NCBI GenBank assembly: GCA_963662175.1
Contig: OY759220.1
Span: 46,472,136 to 46,536,135 of the forward strand
DNA length: 64,000 nt
Origin: Aradus depressus
Lineage: Eukaryota; Arthropoda; Insecta; Hemiptera; Aradidae
Direction: 5' to 3'
Shown: piece after piece, positions 24,101 through 33,027 of the stretch
How the letters are laid out: each line of letters starts with the position of its first letter
Numbering within the stretch: position 1 is the first letter of the stretch
Translations under genes and position numbers: made by a program
The notes under the pieces: model-generated
Databases searched by the model: none
The model's input: only the letters and a program-made list of their open reading frames with translations
What the model was told of the DNA's origin: nothing

Positions 24101-24806
24101 CACGAAGGGGTCGATATCTGTTTATTCGTAATCTCAATCCATCTACAGCAATAAGAAACCATCCGCTCTTCTTCATTTGCGCTTCCTCCATCTCCACAGT
24201 TAATCTCTTAAAAGATACATCTAAGTATTGGTCTATATCTGTATCCTTGAAGATAGGGCGATTTTTAGTCTTGAAAGCTTTATCCGTTAGATCGCCTACG
24301 ACATTTTCAAACAAGCACTCTACTAGGAAATTAACTTTTAAAGCCGAATGTATCTGAAGCTGTTCCAAGATTTTTTCCTTTAGACAATCGCGCACATCTT
24401 CCAAAAAGCATTCTAGGTCTCCGTGTTTATTGGATCTAACAAAATAAGACTTAACTCTACCCTCGAAAGAAGTATCATAGAGAACCAGATTAGACTCATT
24501 AGGTACAAGTTTTAATAAAGTTTTCTTAAGAGGTTCATTCTTGGGTTTTTTTATAACCGGGGCATCATTACACACAGACTCATGTCGACTACCATTAAAC
24601 CTATTGGAAAATTCATGTCTACAGTGTTTACACTTATAGACCGTTCCACAACTAAGTTCATGACGTTTTAGGCTACATGATTTAGTGAAACTCGAATGGC
24701 AATGTTTACAAACAAAACTAGGTTTAACCCCATGATTTAAAGCCATATGTATGTCAAAGTCCATTTTTAAGAGTTTTTCGTCTCCACAATAATTACACTT
24801 ATGCAT
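21120..24806 (-). CDS. Family-B DNA polymerase with zinc fingers (left copy)
   Basis: Intact 1228-codon frame identical in protein to the copy at 29092-32778. It is a DNA-directed DNA polymerase with 3'-5' exonuclease, of the protein-primed DNA_pol_B_2 type found in Polintons and related viruses and plasmids. Features in order: three N-terminal C2H2/C2HC zinc fingers (about residues 4-79), another CxxC-type finger (about 376-401), Exo I D436/E438, an endonuclease VII-like zinc site (C535, C538, H552/H554, C564, C567), Exo II Y587-D588, Exo III Y729/D733, polymerase motif A D829, motif B K971-G979, motif C with the D1072-T-D1074 core, and a KxY motif near 1137-1139. No catalytic residue is missing. 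It reads away from the central spacer, from a TATA promoter at 24919-24928. Confidence 0.93.
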   Translation of the reverse strand: MHKCNYCGDEKLLKMDFDIHMALNHGVKPSFVCKHCHSSFTKSCSLKRHELSCGTVYKCKHCRHEFSNRFNGSRHESVCNDAPVIKKPKNEPLKKTLLKLVPNESNLVLYDTSFEGRVKSYFVRSNKHGDLECFLEDVRDCLKEKILEQLQIHSALKVNFLVECLFENVVGDLTDKAFKTKNRPIFKDTDIDQYLDVSFKRLTVEMEEAQMKKSGWFLIAVDGLRLRINRYRPLRGSTYIPLPKKIQARRACINVENIDQRCFMYAILAKLVEYHPERVTNYINLEHGYDFSCVSFPTPLNDIKKFEKINNISINVFGLDENNNVYPIKVVDTEKSQHRDLLLLDNGDKQHYVYIKNFERLVRSQITKHKSKIIICKRCFQHFDNRYGNLREEKLREHKIYCDKNSPVRIELPKDPILEFKNVERQLRLSFVIYADFETVLVPLPEDTSKATVPYQRHEAMSFCCYLKFPDSFLNAAKQYNLPLEPYLYRGLEAPKKFLLYVKSLALKISKMYKNNAPIIITNDEEVEWGAAVQCYLCEGNFSENNPKVRDHDHLTGKYRGAACNSCNLRCKTPSYIPVIFHNLTNYDANIIVMELGKDSERVDVIPNTEEKYISFTKHVHGVKLRFIDSYRFLSRSLEYMASVLPKTAFRETSKYFTEDQLPLVIKKGVFCYDYVDSWERLNETSLPPQSAFYSQLKHCGVSDEDYQHAQNVWRQFNCSTLREYSDIYLKTDVLILADIFQNFRDVMLNSHKVDPAHYFTAPGMTWDAMLKHTKVKFEQLMDYDMILFFERGIRGGLCQVSHRYASANNSYMPEYDPEKESSYIAYLDANNLYGHAMSRPLPYGGFKWVKDPENINIENLDDNGELGCILEVDVVYPSELHTAHNDLPFLPETISPPGGKVNKLVAHFNPRERYVVHYVNLKQAIKHGLKVQKIHRAIQFRQSCWLQSYIDCNTELRKKAKNDFEKDFYKLLNNAVFGKTMENIRNRMNMILVTDSKKLMKLIAKANFLDRIIYHENLVCVTMSKTKLLFNKPIYVGMSILDLSKTVMYDFHYNVMMKKYNPNTLKLMYTDTDSLVYLINTTDWYQDMKAMENYFDTSDFPQDHPCYSVLNKKILGKFKDETNGVIINKFVGLKPKTYAMDISKKIKKCIKGVKKAAVEKNISLQDFEKSLFEGKIVYTDMRMIQSKKHELFSVRINKKALSSADDKRVVLSDGIHTLAHGHYSIQT

Positions 24807-24918
24807 GATAAATGAGTATTTATCCCAAGATAACAGAAAAACAGGTCACCTTTACAGATCTCAGTGATGCTGTCACCTCAAAGACTCAGTGAAGGCTGAA
24901 AGAGACTGTCACGCAGAC

Positions 24919-24928
24919 TATTTATATA
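24919..24928 (-). promoter_or_regulatory. TATA box for left PolB
   Basis: TATATAAATA on the minus strand. A TTCAGCC initiator-like site lies 30 nt downstream (about 24897), about 91 nt before the PolB start codon. Spacing fits an insect RNA polymerase II core promoter. Mirror at 28970-28979. Confidence 0.65.
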
Positions 24929-24960
24929 GGATGGAGGACCCGATAAAACCCGAAGGGAGC

Positions 24961-25035
24961 CGATGATTGCCGAGCGTACCCGATGATAGCCGAGCGTACC
25001 CGATGATGACCGAACACACACCGATGATAGACGAG
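24961..25035. repeat. 20-bp iterated repeats upstream of left PolB
   Basis: Four units of the CGATGATAGCCGAGCGTACC type, just upstream of the TATA box. They could be activator sites or replication-protein sites; the sequence does not decide. Mirror at 28863-28937. Confidence 0.8.
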
Positions 25036-25059
25036 TCAAACGACCGGAGGACACCTGTT

Positions 25060-25711
25060 AACAACGTATACCAAGTTAAAGTGGATAAAAATTCAATATT
25101 TATATAAAAATGCGGAATTACACATAAATCGGGCCAAAAACGAGATAATTACCGAAAAATGTGATATTTTACATAAATCGATCGAAAAAACGAGGTAATG
25201 GGGCAAATTAGACATTATCAACTGGGTAATGATGACACATCCGACAGAAGACTACTCGCCGAGGGATAGACTGTTCAGATGTATACAGTTTAAACTCTCC
25301 TCGCATCTACATTTTCTAAGGAGTTTCATATAACTTAAAGTAAATTTTTAACATCAATACTCCGGACGATAACGCTTGTCCCAAATTATCAGTACAAAAA
25401 ACGCATTGGAAGCTATTCAACAGTTCTCTGAAGGGCAGCATGTTCATATGTCAGGGTATAGGGGAGTATCACAGGATGGAGGAACCGATCGAACCCGAAA
25501 GGAGCCGATGATGACCGAACATACACGATGTTATGATCGTGGGACACATTTCAACAACGTATACCAAGTTAAACTAGATAAAAATTCAATATTTATATAA
25601 AAATGCGGAATTACACATAAAGCTGATCAAAAACGGGATAATTACAGAAAAATGTGGTATTTTACATAAATCTGTCGAAAAATAGAGGTAATGGGGCAAA
25701 TTAGACATTAT
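25060..25711. repeat. Upstream direct repeats of about 160 bp (left arm)
   Basis: Segments 25060-25220 and 25553-25711 share AACAACGTATACCAAGTTAAA, AAAATTCAATATTTATATAA, TGCGGAATTACACATAAA and GAGGTAATGGGGCAAATTAG. A second diverged pair (about 25388-25480 and 25709-25800) shares CAGTACAAAA, GAAGCTATTCAAC and GACATGCTCATATGTCCGGGT-like sequence. The 74-codon frame at 25376 crosses both repeat types and is not supported as a gene. Confidence 0.75.
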
Positions 25712-25719
25712 CAGTACAA

Positions 25720-26905
25720 AAACACATTAAAAGCTATTCAACGCCCCATCCGAAGGACGACATGCTCATATGTCCGGGTAGAGGGGAGGTATCCCTGAAT
25801 CTAAATTTTCTTTTAAATCTAAATCAGGTGCGAGCTAATTTTTACGATTAATATGTTAGGCGTTAGGTCCTTATACACTCAAAACGCGACCGGAAATGCA
25901 AGGCAGTAGGCTAGTCGGAGGGGGAGCCAACGAACCTTGAACAGCTTCCCCCACCCTATCTCGCCACAACTCCTCTCCTGCTAGTACATACAGTATCCTA
26001 CGACCCATAGTCGTCAGTATAATATCAGTAGAGGTTGAACATGTGTGTGGCGGACCTCCATACACTGGAAACATCAATTACATGGATAGAAGAGAGAAGA
26101 GAGTTGAAGAGACCCGTAAGTAACCTTTGTGGCAATATTAACAATTATTTTTATACCTACTACTTCCGGTCTTCTTTAAGGGGACGCAACTAAGAAGTTC
26201 GTTACGATTCTAACGTAATACGAATTTTTCATTGCCATACTTTGGCTATGCATAGGATGTAACTGGGGAAGTACATGGGATGAAGAGTTGAGGTGGGAGG
26301 GTACATTGATTGTGATTCAAAGTGAACAACTCTAGTATAAGGACACATCATAGTGGCTACTGTAATGTGATGAGGAACTGGGAGATAGAAATGTTTTGAG
26401 AGGGGGCGATTGGCTACGCCAACTTGAGAAAAAAGGTTTAAAGGACACCATTGAAATGATGCGTAAGACTAGATTGAAATGAAAAATTAGAAGAAATGAG
26501 CATCTGGTCATAAACAGTGAATGACCTTGAATAGGGAGAGCGTAAACTTACATTTTTGGTCGAGTGGGGGCTCTCTGGTTAGGTCTCCTTCAACCCAGCT
26601 GAGCGCCCTCAAGGAATTTTTTGAGAAGGGGGCATATTACAATACTTTGTCTATACAAAGGTAGAGCTGGGGAAGTACATCATAGGAAAAGCAGGTCTAG
26701 ACATGTCGGTGTGACGTCATGGACTATATTTTCTCCATACACTTTGTAGAAAAAAAATATTAATGTCTGATGGGTCCGAAGGTGGGGGTGCTCAGAGATT
26801 GAGCTGGGGAGGTACATTGATTCAGAGCTATGGAGGGGGTACTCGTACACCACACGCACACTTACATACACTTTACACACACATACAATAGTAGAGAATA
26901 TATGG
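25720..26905. other. Left-arm centre-proximal region with small open frames
   Basis: About 1.2 kb. A 68-codon minus frame (25871-26077) and an 87-codon minus frame (26680-26943, running into the spacer) are the only notable ones; neither has a domain I recognise. Several GGGGAAGTACAT-type motifs occur (26264-26278, 26671-26684, 26803-26816), matching the family A end module. Small spliced genes cannot be excluded. Confidence 0.4.
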
Positions 26906-26992
26906 GAGAGCTGCCCCCGCCACATCGGTGGCACCGGTGGCACCTCCCCCCACCCCTGTGTGGCTCCCCTGAGGCTCCCCTATGAGGCTCCG
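26906..26992. other. 87-bp unpaired central spacer of palindrome
   Basis: The only unique DNA in the element. It is GC-rich, with GGTGGCACCGGTGGCACC-type short repeats and three GAGGCTCC motifs. In a folded single strand it would form the loop of an 8.2-kb hairpin. It has no gene. Confidence 0.85.
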
Positions 26993-28180
26993 CCATATAT
27001 TCTCTACTATTGTATGTGTGTGTAAAGTGTATGTAAGTGTGCGTGTGGTGTACGAGTACCCCCTCCATAGCTCTGAATCAATGTACCTCCCCAGCTCAAT
27101 CTCTGAGCACCCCCACCTTCGGACCCATCAGACATTAATATTTTTTTTCTACAAAGTGTATGGAGAAAATATAGTCCATGACGTCACACCGACATGTCTA
27201 GACCTGCTTTTCCTATGATGTACTTCCCCAGCTCTACCTTTGTATAGACAAAGTATTGTAATATGCCCCCTTCTCAAAAAATTCCTTGAGGGCGCTCAGC
27301 TGGGTTGAAGGAGACCTAACCAGAGAGCCCCCACTCGACCAAAAATGTAAGTTTACGCTCTCCCTATTCAAGGTCATTCACTGTTTATGACCAGATGCTC
27401 ATTTCTTCTAATTTTTCATTTCAATCTAGTCTTACGCATCATTTCAATGGTGTCCTTTAAACCTTTTTTCTCAAGTTGGCGTAGCCAATCGCCCCCTCTC
27501 AAAACATTTCTATCTCCCAGTTCCTCATCACATTACAGTAGCCACTATGATGTGTCCTTATACTAGAGTTGTTCACTTTGAATCACAATCAATGTACCCT
27601 CCCACCTCAACTCTTCATCCCATGTACTTCCCCAACTACATCCTATGCATAGCCAAAGTATGGCAATGAAAAATTCGTATTACGTTAGAATCGTAACGAA
27701 CTTCTTAGTTGCGTCCCCTTAAAGAAGACCGGAAGTAGTAGGTATAAAAATAATTGTTAATATTGCCACAAAGGTTACTTACGGGTCTCTTCAACTCTCT
27801 TCTCTCTTCTATCCATGTAATTGATGTTTCCAGTGTATGGAGGTCCGCCACACACATGTTCAACCTCTACTGATATTATACTGACGACTATGGGTCGTAG
27901 GATACTGTATGTACTAGCAGGAGAGGAGTTGTGGCGAGATAGGGTGGGGGAAGCTGTTCAAGGTTCGTTGGCTCCCCCTCCGACTAGCCTACTGCCTTGC
28001 ATTTCCGGTCGCGTTTTGAGTGTATAAGGACCTAACGCCTAACATATTAATCGTAAAAATTAGCTCGCACCTGATTTAGATTTAAAAGAAAATTTAGATT
28101 CAGGGATACCTCCCCTCTACCCGGACATATGAGCATGTCGTCCTTCGGATGGGGCGTTGAATAGCTTTTAATGTGTTTTT
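26993..28180. other. Right-arm centre-proximal region
   Basis: Mirror of 25720-26905. Open frames of 78 codons (26982-27218) and 68 codons (27821-28027) read outward, in the same direction as PolB; no domain is recognised. The first has a different N-terminus from its left-arm counterpart because it starts in the spacer. Confidence 0.4.
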
Positions 28181-28186
28181 GTACTG

Positions 28187-28838
28187 ATAATGTCTAATTT
28201 GCCCCATTACCTCTATTTTTCGACAGATTTATGTAAAATACCACATTTTTCTGTAATTATCCCGTTTTTGATCAGCTTTATGTGTAATTCCGCATTTTTA
28301 TATAAATATTGAATTTTTATCTAGTTTAACTTGGTATACGTTGTTGAAATGTGTCCCACGATCATAACATCGTGTATGTTCGGTCATCATCGGCTCCTTT
28401 CGGGTTCGATCGGTTCCTCCATCCTGTGATACTCCCCTATACCCTGACATATGAACATGCTGCCCTTCAGAGAACTGTTGAATAGCTTCCAATGCGTTTT
28501 TTGTACTGATAATTTGGGACAAGCGTTATCGTCCGGAGTATTGATGTTAAAAATTTACTTTAAGTTATATGAAACTCCTTAGAAAATGTAGATGCGAGGA
28601 GAGTTTAAACTGTATACATCTGAACAGTCTATCCCTCGGCGAGTAGTCTTCTGTCGGATGTGTCATCATTACCCAGTTGATAATGTCTAATTTGCCCCAT
28701 TACCTCGTTTTTTCGATCGATTTATGTAAAATATCACATTTTTCGGTAATTATCTCGTTTATGGCCCGATTTATGTGTAATTCCGCATTTTTATATAAAT
28801 ATTGAATTTTTATCCACTTTAACTTGGTATACGTTGTT
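28187..28838. repeat. Upstream direct repeats of about 160 bp (right arm)
   Basis: Mirror of 25060-25711. One substitution relative to the left arm was seen at 28761 (ATGGCCCGA versus AAGGCCCGA when read on the same strand). Confidence 0.75.
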
Positions 28839-28862
28839 AACAGGTGTCCTCCGGTCGTTTGA

Positions 28863-28937
28863 CTCGTCTATCATCGGTGTGTGTTCGGTCATCATCGGGT
28901 ACGCTCGGCTATCATCGGGTACGCTCGGCAATCATCG
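28863..28937. repeat. 20-bp iterated repeats upstream of right PolB
   Basis: Four GGTACGCTCGGCTATCATCG-type units, mirror of 24961-25035, ending about 33 bp before the TATA box. Confidence 0.8.
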
Positions 28938-28969
28938 GCTCCCTTCGGGTTTTATCGGGTCCTCCATCC

Positions 28970-28979
28970 TATATAAATA
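28970..28979 (+). promoter_or_regulatory. TATA box for right PolB
   Basis: TATATAAATA with a TTTCAGCC initiator-like site whose A is at 29001, 30 nt downstream, and the start codon at 29092. This gives a predicted 5' UTR of about 91 nt. Confidence 0.65.
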
Positions 28980-29091
28980 GTCTGCGTGACAGTCTCTTTC
29001 AGCCTTCACTGAGTCTTTGAGGTGACAGCATCACTGAGATCTGTAAAGGTGACCTGTTTTTCTGTTATCTTGGGATAAATACTCATTTATC

Positions 29092-32000
29092 ATGCATAAG
29101 TGTAATTATTGTGGAGACGAAAAACTCTTAAAAATGGACTTTGACATACATATGGCTTTAAATCATGGGGTTAAACCTAGTTTTGTTTGTAAACATTGCC
29201 ATTCGAGTTTCACTAAATCATGTAGCCTAAAACGTCATGAACTTAGTTGTGGAACGGTCTATAAGTGTAAACACTGTAGACATGAATTTTCCAATAGGTT
29301 TAATGGTAGTCGACATGAGTCTGTGTGTAATGATGCCCCGGTTATAAAAAAACCCAAGAATGAACCTCTTAAGAAAACTTTATTAAAACTTGTACCTAAT
29401 GAGTCTAATCTGGTTCTCTATGATACTTCTTTCGAGGGTAGAGTTAAGTCTTATTTTGTTAGATCCAATAAACACGGAGACCTAGAATGCTTTTTGGAAG
29501 ATGTGCGCGATTGTCTAAAGGAAAAAATCTTGGAACAGCTTCAGATACATTCGGCTTTAAAAGTTAATTTCCTAGTAGAGTGCTTGTTTGAAAATGTCGT
29601 AGGCGATCTAACGGATAAAGCTTTCAAGACTAAAAATCGCCCTATCTTCAAGGATACAGATATAGACCAATACTTAGATGTATCTTTTAAGAGATTAACT
29701 GTGGAGATGGAGGAAGCGCAAATGAAGAAGAGCGGATGGTTTCTTATTGCTGTAGATGGATTGAGATTACGAATAAACAGATATCGACCCCTTCGTGGAA
29801 GTACATACATCCCGCTCCCTAAAAAGATACAAGCCCGGAGAGCTTGTATAAATGTTGAAAACATCGACCAACGTTGTTTCATGTATGCCATCTTAGCAAA
29901 ACTTGTTGAATATCATCCTGAGCGTGTGACAAACTATATAAATTTGGAGCACGGGTATGACTTCTCTTGTGTATCTTTCCCGACTCCGCTCAATGACATC
30001 AAAAAATTTGAAAAAATAAATAATATTTCCATAAATGTATTCGGGTTAGACGAAAACAATAATGTGTACCCTATTAAAGTTGTTGACACGGAAAAATCCC
30101 AGCACCGCGATTTGTTGCTGTTGGATAATGGGGATAAGCAGCATTATGTATACATTAAAAATTTTGAAAGACTAGTACGGTCACAAATTACTAAGCATAA
30201 ATCAAAAATTATCATCTGTAAGCGATGCTTTCAGCATTTTGACAATCGGTATGGTAACTTGAGGGAAGAAAAATTGCGAGAACACAAAATTTACTGTGAT
30301 AAAAACAGCCCCGTTAGGATAGAGCTCCCTAAAGACCCCATTTTGGAATTCAAAAATGTTGAGCGGCAGCTCCGACTCTCTTTTGTAATATATGCGGATT
30401 TTGAAACCGTGTTGGTTCCTCTCCCTGAAGATACATCAAAGGCTACTGTTCCCTATCAGAGGCATGAGGCTATGTCTTTCTGTTGCTATTTGAAATTTCC
30501 TGACTCTTTCCTAAATGCCGCAAAACAGTATAATCTCCCTTTAGAACCGTATCTATACCGTGGTCTTGAAGCTCCAAAGAAATTCCTTCTATATGTAAAA
30601 TCGTTAGCTCTTAAAATTTCGAAAATGTATAAAAATAATGCCCCAATTATAATAACGAATGATGAGGAAGTAGAGTGGGGTGCCGCCGTTCAGTGCTATC
30701 TTTGTGAGGGCAACTTTTCGGAGAATAATCCTAAAGTTAGGGACCACGATCATTTAACCGGTAAATATAGAGGAGCAGCCTGTAATAGCTGTAACCTGCG
30801 GTGTAAAACTCCATCATATATACCCGTAATTTTTCATAATTTGACCAATTATGACGCAAACATTATAGTTATGGAGCTGGGTAAAGATTCAGAGCGGGTT
30901 GATGTGATTCCCAATACCGAGGAGAAATACATAAGCTTCACTAAGCATGTGCACGGTGTTAAACTTCGATTTATCGACTCTTATCGCTTTTTAAGTCGTA
31001 GTCTTGAGTATATGGCTAGCGTGCTTCCGAAAACAGCCTTTAGGGAAACCTCTAAATACTTTACTGAGGATCAGCTTCCTCTTGTGATCAAAAAGGGGGT
31101 TTTCTGTTACGATTATGTTGATTCATGGGAACGTCTGAATGAGACGTCTCTCCCCCCACAGTCAGCGTTTTACAGTCAGTTAAAGCACTGCGGGGTTTCG
31201 GATGAAGACTATCAACATGCGCAGAACGTATGGCGGCAGTTTAACTGTTCAACCCTCAGGGAATATAGCGATATCTATCTTAAAACGGATGTACTCATTC
31301 TCGCGGATATTTTCCAGAATTTCCGTGATGTTATGCTTAATAGTCATAAGGTTGACCCCGCACATTATTTCACTGCTCCTGGGATGACATGGGATGCGAT
31401 GTTGAAGCATACTAAGGTGAAGTTCGAACAATTAATGGATTATGACATGATATTATTCTTTGAGCGGGGGATCAGGGGAGGTTTATGTCAAGTATCCCAC
31501 CGGTATGCGAGTGCTAATAATAGTTATATGCCCGAGTATGATCCGGAAAAGGAATCCTCTTATATTGCATACTTAGACGCAAATAATCTTTATGGCCATG
31601 CGATGAGTAGACCTCTACCGTATGGGGGGTTTAAATGGGTGAAAGACCCCGAAAACATAAATATTGAAAACTTGGACGATAATGGCGAATTAGGATGTAT
31701 TCTGGAGGTCGACGTAGTCTATCCTTCCGAGTTACACACAGCTCATAACGATTTACCATTTTTACCTGAGACGATTAGTCCTCCAGGCGGGAAAGTAAAT
31801 AAATTAGTTGCTCATTTCAATCCTCGTGAGCGATATGTTGTGCATTACGTCAACTTAAAGCAAGCGATTAAACATGGTCTGAAAGTTCAAAAAATTCATA
31901 GGGCGATACAATTTCGACAGTCTTGTTGGTTACAGTCATATATTGATTGTAATACTGAGCTTCGGAAAAAGGCAAAAAATGACTTTGAAAAAGATTTTTA

Positions 32001-32778
32001 TAAACTTTTGAATAATGCTGTGTTCGGTAAAACAATGGAAAATATAAGAAACCGTATGAACATGATACTGGTTACCGACTCTAAAAAATTAATGAAACTC
32101 ATCGCCAAAGCTAACTTTCTAGACAGGATAATTTATCATGAAAACTTAGTATGCGTAACTATGAGTAAAACTAAATTATTATTTAATAAGCCTATATATG
32201 TAGGCATGTCAATTTTAGATTTGTCCAAAACTGTGATGTACGATTTCCACTATAATGTAATGATGAAAAAATATAATCCTAATACTCTAAAATTAATGTA
32301 CACAGATACGGACAGTTTAGTTTATTTAATTAATACAACTGACTGGTATCAGGATATGAAAGCGATGGAAAATTATTTTGATACGTCTGATTTTCCGCAG
32401 GATCATCCTTGTTATTCAGTTTTAAATAAAAAAATCCTAGGAAAATTCAAAGATGAGACCAATGGCGTTATCATTAATAAATTCGTAGGACTCAAACCGA
32501 AGACGTATGCTATGGATATAAGTAAAAAAATAAAAAAATGTATTAAAGGGGTTAAAAAAGCAGCCGTTGAAAAAAATATATCGTTGCAAGATTTTGAGAA
32601 ATCGCTTTTTGAAGGAAAAATAGTATATACGGACATGAGAATGATTCAGTCAAAAAAACATGAGTTGTTCAGTGTTAGAATTAATAAAAAGGCGTTGTCG
32701 TCGGCAGATGATAAAAGAGTGGTTTTATCTGATGGCATTCATACCTTAGCTCACGGACATTACTCAATTCAAACCTAG
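29092..32778 (+). CDS. Family-B DNA polymerase with zinc fingers (right copy)
   Basis: Second, identical 1228-residue polymerase, reading rightward away from the spacer. The start is the first ATG after the predicted transcription start and opens directly into the first zinc finger (C4, C7, H20, H25). The central endonuclease VII-like module (VRDHDHLTGKYRGAACNSCN at about 549-568) is placed between Exo I and Exo II, as in many metazoan PolB-like proteins. Residues about 248-268 (ARRACINVENIDQRCFMYAI) form a block I recall from related proteins but cannot assign a function. Motif A (YLDANNLYGH), motif B (NNAVFGKTMEN) and motif C (MYTDTDSLVY) are all intact. The gene is likely expressed or only recently silent; protein priming is inferred from family, since no separate terminal protein was identified. 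Confidence 0.93.
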   Translation: MHKCNYCGDEKLLKMDFDIHMALNHGVKPSFVCKHCHSSFTKSCSLKRHELSCGTVYKCKHCRHEFSNRFNGSRHESVCNDAPVIKKPKNEPLKKTLLKLVPNESNLVLYDTSFEGRVKSYFVRSNKHGDLECFLEDVRDCLKEKILEQLQIHSALKVNFLVECLFENVVGDLTDKAFKTKNRPIFKDTDIDQYLDVSFKRLTVEMEEAQMKKSGWFLIAVDGLRLRINRYRPLRGSTYIPLPKKIQARRACINVENIDQRCFMYAILAKLVEYHPERVTNYINLEHGYDFSCVSFPTPLNDIKKFEKINNISINVFGLDENNNVYPIKVVDTEKSQHRDLLLLDNGDKQHYVYIKNFERLVRSQITKHKSKIIICKRCFQHFDNRYGNLREEKLREHKIYCDKNSPVRIELPKDPILEFKNVERQLRLSFVIYADFETVLVPLPEDTSKATVPYQRHEAMSFCCYLKFPDSFLNAAKQYNLPLEPYLYRGLEAPKKFLLYVKSLALKISKMYKNNAPIIITNDEEVEWGAAVQCYLCEGNFSENNPKVRDHDHLTGKYRGAACNSCNLRCKTPSYIPVIFHNLTNYDANIIVMELGKDSERVDVIPNTEEKYISFTKHVHGVKLRFIDSYRFLSRSLEYMASVLPKTAFRETSKYFTEDQLPLVIKKGVFCYDYVDSWERLNETSLPPQSAFYSQLKHCGVSDEDYQHAQNVWRQFNCSTLREYSDIYLKTDVLILADIFQNFRDVMLNSHKVDPAHYFTAPGMTWDAMLKHTKVKFEQLMDYDMILFFERGIRGGLCQVSHRYASANNSYMPEYDPEKESSYIAYLDANNLYGHAMSRPLPYGGFKWVKDPENINIENLDDNGELGCILEVDVVYPSELHTAHNDLPFLPETISPPGGKVNKLVAHFNPRERYVVHYVNLKQAIKHGLKVQKIHRAIQFRQSCWLQSYIDCNTELRKKAKNDFEKDFYKLLNNAVFGKTMENIRNRMNMILVTDSKKLMKLIAKANFLDRIIYHENLVCVTMSKTKLLFNKPIYVGMSILDLSKTVMYDFHYNVMMKKYNPNTLKLMYTDTDSLVYLINTTDWYQDMKAMENYFDTSDFPQDHPCYSVLNKKILGKFKDETNGVIINKFVGLKPKTYAMDISKKIKKCIKGVKKAAVEKNISLQDFEKSLFEGKIVYTDMRMIQSKKHELFSVRINKKALSSADDKRVVLSDGIHTLAHGHYSIQT

Positions 32779-32909
32779 TCCTGTCTTAACCTGGCTACCC
32801 GTTTTTCCGAGGGGGGGCCTCAAATATCGGAAAACATTCCTATTCCCATCCCATTCCTAAAAATTCTCTTGAGGTTTTAGTCTAGACTGGTCTGATATCT
32901 CTTGTTTTG

Positions 32910-33018
32910 AATGGTCACTGGCGTGGTGTGAAAACCTGTAAACCTAATTGGTCACTGGCGTGGTGTGAAAACCTGTAAACCTAATTGGTCACTGGCGTGG
33001 TGTGAAAACCCGTAAACC
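32910..33018. repeat. 37-bp tandem repeats, three copies (right arm)
   Basis: Mirror of 20880-20988: three TTGGTCACTGGCGTGGTGTG-containing units in the 3' UTR of the right PolB. Confidence 0.9.
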
Positions 33019-33027
33019 TGTACAAAA

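Larger units (their letters stand above)
18670..26905. repeat. Left 8.24-kb arm of the palindrome
   Basis: Every position x pairs with 53898-x on the right arm, apart from short stretches shifted by one base between compensating homopolymer indels. By eye I found only a few differences: two adjacent substitutions at 26262-26263, one at 25137, one near 19310, 11 versus 10 T near 20450, and a C/T-run difference at 18761-18800. The coding region appears identical. Confidence 0.9.
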
